Assembly (NCBI GenBank): GCA_040182905.1
Contig: JARQWU010000003.1
Span: 1-64,000, forward strand
DNA length: 64,000 nt
Reading direction: 5' to 3'
Origin: Barthelona sp. PAP020
Lineage: Eukaryota > Metamonada: BaSk clade
A program made the translations under genes and the position numbers. Below the pieces are notes generated by a model, which made no database searches, was not told the origin of the DNA, and saw nothing but the letters and a program-made list of their open reading frames with translations. How positions within the stretch are numbered: the stretch's first letter is position 1; the number at the start of each line of letters is the position of its first letter. Below are positions 57,098 to 64,000 of the stretch, in pieces.

Positions 57098-60000
57098 CTA
57101 AAGTTGAATGGTATTATCCAAAATTATAATTTCTTCGTTATCCAACGAATCTTCGACCTTCTTTGTAGAGCTTTCTATCAGAATTGTAGAATTTCCCCAG
57201 AAACCATGAAGTTCATCAATTGAAGGACCTTCATTTAAAAAATCATTAGGACTGACCCAAACACTTTGGTTGATATTACTGCGGTGCAAAAACTTCAAAC
57301 GTTTTTCAATGTTTGACAAAGTTGTTTCAAAAAACTTCACACGGTTTAGCAATCTGTGTTTATGATAAAAGATGGGACAAAAACTGTTCACACACTTGAT
57401 TTTATAACTATTTTGGAAACAAGACCCAAATTTTGAACATCCTCGACAAATTGTTCCAACTTTGGTTAAATGTTTGTGGAAGTGGTTTAAATAGCAATAA
57501 AAAATTCCGATTGAACCAGATCTCAACAAACACGTGTCACAACAACAACAATTATTGTTGCAGTTTTGAAAACAAATTAAACAAGTACTGTAAGTCGTAA
57601 AACCCTGTCCAATAATTGAATATTTCTGATTTTGAAAAGGAGTATTCTCTCCAACTTTGTTGGAAATTCCTTGCTCAAATCTTGTCCTAAAATATGATCT
57701 TTTCTTGTGGTTTCTCCACCACAAGGCACAATCAGCCCCACAAACATTTAAAAAACGGTTAATGATGGGAATAAACTGTCGTTTGATGTAGTATTCAGTA
57801 TTAACAATCATATTATACTTTACCAAGTCTACTGGATCACCTGCCATATTTATGAGCAATTGTTTTGGATGGCCATCAAAAATCAAATAGGGAATTCGTT
57901 CAGCATATCTCGGAGCTAATCTTTCGTCAGCTTCAATCTTTCTCAACGCTAAATTTGCTGCTGGTGGAGGATTTACGTATTTACCCAGTTTAACTTCTCT
58001 TGTAAAAACAAAATCGATTGGATTTAACTGATAATTAGAAACTTTTGTAAACATTTGTAAAACATATTCTTTTACTTGAGACAAATCATATTTTGTTTTA
58101 ATCATGATTTCAATCATATTCTTTAAGATTTTATGAGTTGCATGACATTGATCCAATCTAGTGAGCTCTGTACCTTTCGATTCGATTTCAGGTTTGGAAT
58201 TAGGTCTAACGAATTTCAATCCACAGTATCGTTTCTTTGACAATAAAAAGAGTGGGTTGTAGATTTTTTCAAATTCCAGATACATTGGTGCAGGCAATTG
58301 TTTGTTTATTATTGTACACAATTCTTCTGCCAAAATAAATACTTCCTCAACAGTTCTTCCAGCGAATTTTATAAATATGCTATCAGTATCCCCATAAACA
58401 ATCTCACAATCAACTTCCCAATCTTTTAAAACAAAATTAATTACCCATTCTAGGTATTCTCGTCCTAATTGTACAATAGATTCCGCAATTTCGATACAAG
58501 GCATACGTCCAGAAAAACCAGCTGAAGTGTAACCATAAGTTACGTTAGCAACCATCTTCAATAACAATTGTCTAGCATGCTGTATATTAATCATGTTTTC
58601 TGAAAGATTCAAATTTTGAGCTTTCATTCCATGTTTAACCAAAACTCTACTTGAAAGGATTTCAGACAACATTTTTGGTAGAAATCCTACCTTTACATCT
58701 GGAGTGACAAATAATGAACCAGTTCCACTGACAAATATTTGATCTTTGATGACTAATTCACGAAAATGTTCTGTAGAAATATTGAAGTTATGCATGTCTA
58801 AGGCAACATTGATCAAAGATCTAGATAAAGCTTCTTTGGGTGGGATTTTTCCTAAACAAGTTGAATAACAAATATTATGTGCAATAATGACAGAAGGATA
58901 CAAACTTCTGAAGTCAAAAACAGCAACAGGATCAGTATGCAAGCCTGATTTTGGTTCCAAAATTAAAGGTACACATTCTGGTATTCTTTGATTTTGAACT
59001 TGAAAAATGGATGGTGATAAAGTTAGATAATTACACGGCTTAGTTAAACGATGTAATACACTTTCAACACGGAATTGACTACCTCTATTTAGAATTGACT
59101 TGAAATCACTTCCAATGATTCTAGAAAATTCAGATGTCTTTAAAACAATATTAAATTTTTGAATTAGTAACAATACCAACACAGATTTTTTGCAAACAAA
59201 ATAATTATAATTTGCTAACTGTGTAGCATCATAAGAATGTCCAGTATATTCTAAGACTGGTAATTTCATGTTTAAAGCATATTCACAAACATATTCAAAT
59301 TGATAGCTGAATAATTTAATTTCATGTCTTAACAATTTCCAAAGATTTAAAACAATTCTGCCTGCAATATCTGTTCGATTAACATACAAATTCCCCATTT
59401 GTTTTTTTCCTTCAATAACTTCAAATTCAGGAATTTTATCATCTTTTTTTGAATATTTAGTTGATTTCAATCTAGAACAAGTCTTTAAGACATCAATTTC
59501 CAATTCTTTTCCTCTTTCAATGAAATATAACCAACCTAAATCATGAATATTGAAAGATAAAAAAATATCTGGATCTATCACTAGGATATAATCTATGATA
59601 TATTCGAATAAAGCACGTTCTGAGGAAACTTTAGTTATATCATGAGTTATTGCTTGATTTTTTCGATGATTCATATTGTTACTTAATGAAGGTAAATTAT
59701 CAGTGATAGTAATTAATTTACACATGATATTTTCAAAATCATCACTACATGTAGCAATTGCAACACTTAATACTGAATTCAATTTTGGTTGAGGAGTCAA
59801 ATGCTCTTCACCAAAAGCTAAAAGATGAAATGAACATATTTTCAAATTTTGGTTTAAATGTTTATTTGTGAATTGCATAGCTTTTAATTTATTCGAAAAA
59901 GAGTTATTCTTTCCTTTATTAGAGTGTTTTGGAAAAGTAAATAGATTAGATTCAATCTGTGAAGCTTTAAATTTCAATGTAGGAATTATGTTATGTGATT

Positions 60001-62596
60001 CAAGTCTTTTTGGTTCAATTAAAGAATAATCCATTTTTTTACTGTTTATCACTTTCCAAGGTAGTGTATAATAAAATTGGACATTTTTTCGTTTCAGAAA
60101 ATGTAAAAAGTTTTCAAATTTTTTTTGCTTTTCAATTTTTAACATAAGCTTATTCATAGAAATATGAGTGGTATGATGACCAAAAGAAGGATCAAATGAT
60201 GGTTTTTCTTTATTGAAATCAAATCTTAAATTGCCAAATTCATAAAAAAAATGTGCCTTATCTTGATGTCTTTGACTGTAAAAAGTTGTATATTCAGGTG
60301 TACTACGTAGATTTAAAGTCATTAAGGAAGATATAGCTGTGGATTTTGAAGGTACAAGATCTTGAGGTTTTTCTCCATTCAAATTCGATAAAGTTATACA
60401 ATTTTCATTATAACGTTTAACGAATCTGGGATTATCAGATTTCGTTTCATTTGCTTGCAAAATTTCTTTATCCAAACTGGAACTGTTCAAATCTGAAATA
60501 TTCAATGTTTGAATATCTGATGATTGTCTGGGATCATCCTTATTATCGGTAGATCTTGATGATGGTCTTCCTGATAAATTTATGTCTGGTGTTAACAATT
60601 CATGAATAGTAGTATAACTGGCATTTAAATCATCACTTTCAATGTATGTTTTGTAAAAGGACTCAATGGCTCCAATTTCCGGTTGAGGTGTGTTCTCAAT
60701 ACTTGATTCGAGATTTAAACGAGTTGGTTGAGGCTGAATATAGTCAATGTCATCAGTTCCTATTGAATGTAAAGGAATAGAATACTTTTCTACAAGGCTT
60801 GTTACAGCAGCGCTTGTAATTGATTCTACAGGATTGACAACGTTGTTAGAATCTGGATCTGGTGTGTGTATGGATCTATTATTTGAAGTGTTTACAGCAC
60901 GTAAGAATGAAGAATTCCATTTTGAAGAAGGAGGATTGGAAAAATGTTTCGACTGAGAACTTAAAATTCTTGTGTCTTTACTTTTTGGGGTGAATATTGC
61001 ATTTTTTCTTAAAATTGGTGTTTTCTTTTGTATTACATTATTCTGTTTTTCATCCACTACTTCTTTTTCGACACCTGAAATTTTTAATTTTGAGGTTTCA
61101 TGAACTTTCCTTGTATTATTAGAAACTGAAGAACGAGATAAGGCGACATTTAACTCAGTTTGGCTCACATCCTCGTTTTCGCATTTTTTTCCGTCAGTTG
61201 TTGTTTCTGAGTTTCTCTGACCACCACTATCTAAAGTTGAAATATTCCTATTGTACTCATTTGAAGGATGCCAATTATGAAGTTGATTAAGCGTAGTTGA
61301 ACTTAAAGAAGAAAGGGAACTTGAACTTTTGGAAGAATTGTTTTTCCTTGAATCAGATACGTTTGATAAGCCTGAAGAGGTTGAAGCTTTTGTTGATCCA
61401 CTATTAATCGTATTTGTTGTTGAATTTGAAGTTAAATTAGGTCCATCCTGAGTAAAAAATTTATTTCTATCTTTCTTTTGTTTTTGGTCTTTGGTTTCAA
61501 ATAACTGAGATTCAGACTCAGCAATATCATTATCCGCTAATAAAGACACTTGTGTTTCGTTTTGAAGCATGCTTAATAAATGCAATAGTTCATCATTCGT
61601 GGATGGGAACTGAAAATTTACATTTCCATAAGAGTTGACAGCTATACTATATTTTCCCTGGCTTTGAACACTAAAAACATCTTTTAACCATTCTTTTAAC
61701 TCAGTCTGTGCTTTTGATATTGGAGGTACCCTTAATTCAGGTTTCAATGATTCAACTTCAGGTAGCATTTTTCCAGCAACCAAATGTAATCGTTCTTGTT
61801 CCTCAAAAATATTTCGGAGGGATAAAATCATAGGTTGATCAAAATCAGAATGAGAAAGTTGACCACGAGAATATTTGTGCAAAGGAATAATGTGTTCAAT
61901 ACGACAATCAGCTTCTATTGCAACCAAACTATCTTTGGATAATAAAGATAAATTGAGATCTTCTCCATGAAAATAAGTGTTGTTGCTCAAATCATCAAAG
62001 CAACATTCCATAATCTCATCATAATCAAGGGAGTTTCTATTTGGCAAAGGAACACGAAAATATGCATCTTTTAGTGAAATAAAATCCATGCCACACAAAC
62101 CATAATCTTGCAAAAATTGGCTTATCATCCCAGTATGAGCTTCAAATAAACAAACTTCTGATTTCAATATTGTTCTTCCTTTCTTTCTAAAAACATCAAT
62201 TAAATACTTTTTTGATGAATTGGTTCGACAAACTACTTTAAAGAACACATTTTCTTTTTCATGATATCCATAAATATCAAAAGATTTAACAATCTTAAGA
62301 TTAATTAATCCATTATTATCACCAAAATTATTTAATAAATTGTTTAACAAATATTTCATTGAATCCAAAATAGTGATTGCATTTGAAGGAGCTAAAATGT
62401 AGAAATATGGATAAAAACCATGAATATGTAAACAGCATTTCTGTCCACAACTACTGCTACCAATAATTCTTATTACATTGGCAAATTTTCCATTATCCTT
62501 AATTTCTTTATCGAAATATGATTTCTTACTTGAATAATAATCAATGTGAACTATTCGACATGATAAATATGGTCTTTCCTTCAATCCATCGTTCAT
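57098..62596 (-). CDS. REV3: DNA polymerase zeta catalytic subunit (REV3)
   Basis: This 1832-residue B-family polymerase extends primers past DNA lesions in translesion synthesis. The N-terminal domain (1-300) begins SCRIVHIDYY. A long disordered Ser/Asn/Lys region follows (about 330-760). An exonuclease-like domain, lacking the usual proofreading acids as in the family, comes next (about 900-1150). The palm has motif A FDFRSLYPSVIIAHNICYST (Asp1228), motif B KMVANVTYGYTSAGFSGRMP, and motif C YGDTDS (1401-1406), then KKRYCG. The C-terminus (from Cys1672) has two cysteine clusters. The second, CRGCSKF followed by KCVNSFCPIF, is the metal/iron-sulfur CysB that binds the POLD2-type accessory subunit encoded at 10.8 kb. 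It is intronless and complete. Confidence 0.95.
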   Translation of the reverse strand: MNDGLKERPYLSCRIVHIDYYSSKKSYFDKEIKDNGKFANVIRIIGSSSCGQKCCLHIHGFYPYFYILAPSNAITILDSMKYLLNNLLNNFGDNNGLINLKIVKSFDIYGYHEKENVFFKVVCRTNSSKKYLIDVFRKKGRTILKSEVCLFEAHTGMISQFLQDYGLCGMDFISLKDAYFRVPLPNRNSLDYDEIMECCFDDLSNNTYFHGEDLNLSLLSKDSLVAIEADCRIEHIIPLHKYSRGQLSHSDFDQPMILSLRNIFEEQERLHLVAGKMLPEVESLKPELRVPPISKAQTELKEWLKDVFSVQSQGKYSIAVNSYGNVNFQFPSTNDELLHLLSMLQNETQVSLLADNDIAESESQLFETKDQKQKKDRNKFFTQDGPNLTSNSTTNTINSGSTKASTSSGLSNVSDSRKNNSSKSSSSLSSLSSTTLNQLHNWHPSNEYNRNISTLDSGGQRNSETTTDGKKCENEDVSQTELNVALSRSSVSNNTRKVHETSKLKISGVEKEVVDEKQNNVIQKKTPILRKNAIFTPKSKDTRILSSQSKHFSNPPSSKWNSSFLRAVNTSNNRSIHTPDPDSNNVVNPVESITSAAVTSLVEKYSIPLHSIGTDDIDYIQPQPTRLNLESSIENTPQPEIGAIESFYKTYIESDDLNASYTTIHELLTPDINLSGRPSSRSTDNKDDPRQSSDIQTLNISDLNSSSLDKEILQANETKSDNPRFVKRYNENCITLSNLNGEKPQDLVPSKSTAISSLMTLNLRSTPEYTTFYSQRHQDKAHFFYEFGNLRFDFNKEKPSFDPSFGHHTTHISMNKLMLKIEKQKKFENFLHFLKRKNVQFYYTLPWKVINSKKMDYSLIEPKRLESHNIIPTLKFKASQIESNLFTFPKHSNKGKNNSFSNKLKAMQFTNKHLNQNLKICSFHLLAFGEEHLTPQPKLNSVLSVAIATCSDDFENIMCKLITITDNLPSLSNNMNHRKNQAITHDITKVSSERALFEYIIDYILVIDPDIFLSFNIHDLGWLYFIERGKELEIDVLKTCSRLKSTKYSKKDDKIPEFEVIEGKKQMGNLYVNRTDIAGRIVLNLWKLLRHEIKLFSYQFEYVCEYALNMKLPVLEYTGHSYDATQLANYNYFVCKKSVLVLLLIQKFNIVLKTSEFSRIIGSDFKSILNRGSQFRVESVLHRLTKPCNYLTLSPSIFQVQNQRIPECVPLILEPKSGLHTDPVAVFDFRSLYPSVIIAHNICYSTCLGKIPPKEALSRSLINVALDMHNFNISTEHFRELVIKDQIFVSGTGSLFVTPDVKVGFLPKMLSEILSSRVLVKHGMKAQNLNLSENMINIQHARQLLLKMVANVTYGYTSAGFSGRMPCIEIAESIVQLGREYLEWVINFVLKDWEVDCEIVYGDTDSIFIKFAGRTVEEVFILAEELCTIINKQLPAPMYLEFEKIYNPLFLLSKKRYCGLKFVRPNSKPEIESKGTELTRLDQCHATHKILKNMIEIMIKTKYDLSQVKEYVLQMFTKVSNYQLNPIDFVFTREVKLGKYVNPPPAANLALRKIEADERLAPRYAERIPYLIFDGHPKQLLINMAGDPVDLVKYNMIVNTEYYIKRQFIPIINRFLNVCGADCALWWRNHKKRSYFRTRFEQGISNKVGENTPFQNQKYSIIGQGFTTYSTCLICFQNCNNNCCCCDTCLLRSGSIGIFYCYLNHFHKHLTKVGTICRGCSKFGSCFQNSYKIKCVNSFCPIFYHKHRLLNRVKFFETTLSNIEKRLKFLHRSNINQSVWVSPNDFLNEGPSIDELHGFWGNSTILIESSTKKVEDSLDNEEIIILDNTIQL

Positions 62597-62871
62597 AAAT
62601 TCATGAATAAGAATATCCTGCTTTTCATTTTTTTTTCTCTCCTTTTTTCTTTGTGTTTCTTGATTTACAACAATTTTTTATGAAGTTATAATGGAATAAA
62701 TTTTCAGCTTTTATCATTTTTTAATGATTCCATCAATACAAAAATCAATATTAAAAAAAAAATTTAAAAATTTAAAAACACTTTCTTTTATTGATTATAC
62801 AATTATCCTTTAATGATCTAATTAACAACTTTCAATTTTTAAATCAAAATCATTTCTACAAACTTAAGATA
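62597..62871. other. AT-rich spacer between REV3 and a truncated gene
   Basis: These 275 bases are very AT-rich with poly-A and poly-T runs (for example about 62750-62765). They presumably hold the REV3 promoter and the 3' flank of the gene cut by the gap. No other feature was seen. Confidence 0.5.
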
Positions 62872-62962
62872 TTAATTATTGAGTTGCTTTTGTATTTGAC
62901 GTTCCAACCAAAGAGCTCGGACTCTGTTCCAAGCGATATTTTCAATATTTTTAATCAAAACA
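62872..62962 (-). CDS. 3' end of an unknown gene, cut by the assembly gap
   Basis: An open frame runs out of the gap and stops at 62872. Its last 28-30 codons read VLIKNIENIAWNRVRALWLE and end in QIQKQLNN. The Trp/Arg content and richer third positions suggest real coding sequence rather than chance. The rest of the gene is lost in the gap, so nothing can be said about function. Confidence 0.4.
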
Positions 62963-63062
62963 NNNNNNNNNNNNNNNNNNNNNNNNNNNNNNNNNNNNNN
63001 NNNNNNNNNNNNNNNNNNNNNNNNNNNNNNNNNNNNNNNNNNNNNNNNNNNNNNNNNNNNNN
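62963..63062. other. Assembly gap of exactly 100 N
   Basis: One hundred N is the conventional placeholder for a scaffold gap of unknown size. The true distance between the flanks, and whether they are truly adjacent, is not known. Confidence 0.95.
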
Positions 63063-63802
63063 TTTCGTTTTCTAATTTGATGAAATTGACACCAAATAAA
63101 CACCCTGAAGAACTCAGTGACTTATTTGATTTCATGGTTGAGCACAAAAATTTGTTGTCTCAAATCAGTGGTGCAGAACTATGCGACTTTTTAGAAGCCT
63201 ATCCCACTTTCACTGAGCTTCTGTTTGAAAAAATTGTTCCACACTTGTCTGAAATATCTCGATTAATCTTCGTTGAACTTTTACCCAAAAACATCATTTT
63301 TGAATTTCCAGCAATTGTAAAACCATTTTCTCAAAAGATTGAAATGATTTGTGATTTGAATGAAGAAATTAAACTGCAAAAAATCATCAATACAAGCCTC
63401 TCAACGCAACTTGAACGAGTTACATCCGTTGTTGCTTCGCTCGTTCAAAGCTAATCAAAAAATGTGAACACTCAAAATCAGCAAATCGATGAGCCAAACC
63501 AATAACCATCCCAAGACAACACAGTTGAAGAACTTAGGATTCAACTTTAGGCTACCCTATCCTGGGCTAATCAACTGGTCGAAATTGCCATCGATGAATC
63601 AGTTGAACTTCTAAAAAGTCTCACCCCAGCTCAACTGAGCCATATGTCTGCTAAGGCTATTAACACACACAGAATGTTCTTTGAATTAGATTCTAACACG
63701 CTTCATTCTTCATTGCCTCATTCATCGGGTCCAGATACCAATCAGTCTTCTTGGACTAACCCCATTGGCTCTCATTTCAACCGACTCTTTGACCATGTTT
63801 AA
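63063..63802 (+). pseudogene. Decayed ORF with three in-frame stops
   Basis: One frame is coding-like from the gap edge to the stop at 63800, about 246 codons. It is broken by TAA at 63452 and 63503 and TAG at 63548. The first part, from the ATG at 63080, is open for 124 residues (TPNKHPEELSDLFDFMVEHK at its start). The later parts keep the same composition and frame (ANQLVEIAIDESVELLKSLT). Each stop lies in a Gln/Ser/Asn-rich context and could come from a CAA or CAG glutamine codon by a single C-to-T change. The product is helical and hydrophilic, without a recognised domain. It may have been a gag-like or other element-encoded protein. Confidence 0.5.
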
Positions 63803-64000
63803 TGTTGTTGACCGTGATCTGTGTCTCAAGGTATTTCCATCCCTGAAGCCCTTTGTGTATCAATTTTACTCAACCGACCTTGCAGAGTTCAATTATAAAT
63901 CACTTGACCTTGACCCCAGATCTGTCAACCGTGACAAATTTGATGAATTCATTGACCTTTCCATCAAAATGTATATCTCCAAATATCAATCGATCGCTGA
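63795..64000 (+). CDS. Partial ORF overlapping the end of the decayed ORF
   Basis: An ATG at 63795, inside the last codons of the upstream frame (shared bases ATGTTTAA), opens a frame that runs off the window end after about 68 codons. It begins MFNVVDRDLCLKVFPSLKPF and is rich in Asp, Phe, Tyr and Lys with coding-like codon use. The end is not in the window, and no domain is recognised. The eight-base overlap would suit reinitiation or frameshift expression of a second element protein. Confidence 0.4.
   Translation, partial: MFNVVDRDLCLKVFPSLKPFVYQFYSTDLAEFNYKSLDLDPRSVNRDKFDEFIDLSIKMYISKYQSIA

Larger units (their letters stand above)
63063..64000 (+). mobile_element. Probable repeat or mobile-element fragment
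   Basis: After the gap the composition changes abruptly: more C and G, and codons such as TCC, GAC, CTC and CAC that are rare in the rest of the window. Two coding-like frames follow in the same direction, the first interrupted by stops, the second overlapping its end by eight bases. No terminal repeats, reverse transcriptase, integrase or transposase motif is visible in the part shown. Element status is inferred from composition, decay, the two-frame layout and the neighbouring assembly break. Confidence 0.4.

Noticed and set aside
63452-63550. TAA/TAG read as glutamine (alternative genetic code)
   Set aside because: Host genes in the window end at TAA, TAG and TGA (for example REV3, adenine deaminase, POLD2), so recoding would run through many gene ends. 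Point mutation in a decaying element is simpler.
1-64000. tRNA, rRNA genes and CRISPR arrays
   Set aside because: I looked for T-arm and B-box-like GGTTCGA motifs, rRNA core stretches and regular spaced repeats, and found none. A covariance search could still reveal a tRNA missed by eye.

Overview
This is nuclear DNA of an AT-rich, gene-dense, flagellated protist. The eukaryotic evidence is an axonemal dynein heavy chain, a kinesin, DNA polymerase delta and zeta subunits, SF3B1, the cap-binding protein CBP20, Rab GDI, a PKA-like kinase, a PP1-like phosphatase, and spliceosomal introns. The introns are few and very small (three strong cases of 42, 43 and 42 bases, one candidate of 41). They have GTATT or GTAAT donors and a CTAA(C/T) branch-like motif 8-10 bases before the terminal AG. 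TAA, TAG and TGA all end genes, so the code is standard. Short CTAAC-type introns, short 5' leaders, a bacterial-type adenine deaminase and VirA-like hybrid kinases suggest a parabasalid (a trichomonad close to Tritrichomonas). That placement is inference and was not searched.

Layout: 0.2-2.6 kb, an IPI1/TEX10 ribosome-biogenesis protein (-). 2.7-6.8 kb, a membrane hybrid histidine kinase with a bacterial-type binding-protein sensor (+). 7.0-8.5 kb, a small spliced hypothetical gene and mannose-6-phosphate isomerase (-). 8.8-10.6 kb, an unrecognised protein with a PP1-docking signature (-). 10.8-17.4 kb (+), the Pol delta small subunit, a CCDC81-like HU-domain protein and an ATAD2/Yta7 AAA ATPase. 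17.5-19.7 kb, CBP20 (-) and adenine deaminase (+). 20.4-24.4 kb, a second, more degenerate hybrid kinase (-). 24.6-26.9 kb, Rab GDI (-) and a penta-EF-hand protein (+). 27.0-34.6 kb (-), kinesin, a short SF3B1, an RPEL actin-binding protein and a PP1-type phosphatase. 34.8-47.2 kb (-), one intronless 12.4-kb dynein heavy chain of DNAH1 type. 47.6-51.8 kb, a Cys-motif protein, a 1.25-kb gap that may hold a structured RNA, a PKA-like kinase and RP2. 52.3-56.7 kb, an unknown basic protein and a spliced FKBP15/WAFL homologue. 57.1-62.6 kb, REV3.

After 62.87 kb there is a gene fragment, exactly 100 N, and then richer-in-C DNA carrying a decayed reading frame and a second overlapping one. This looks like a repeat or mobile element at an assembly break.

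The genes do not form an operon-like pathway. Recurrent themes are cilium and cytoskeleton (DNAH1, kinesin, RP2, CCDC81-like, RPEL), splicing and cap binding (SF3B1, CBP20), DNA replication (POLD2, REV3) and phospho-signalling (two hybrid kinases, PKA, PP1 and a putative PP1 partner). Neighbouring genes are often divergent, with only 94-200 bases between start codons.
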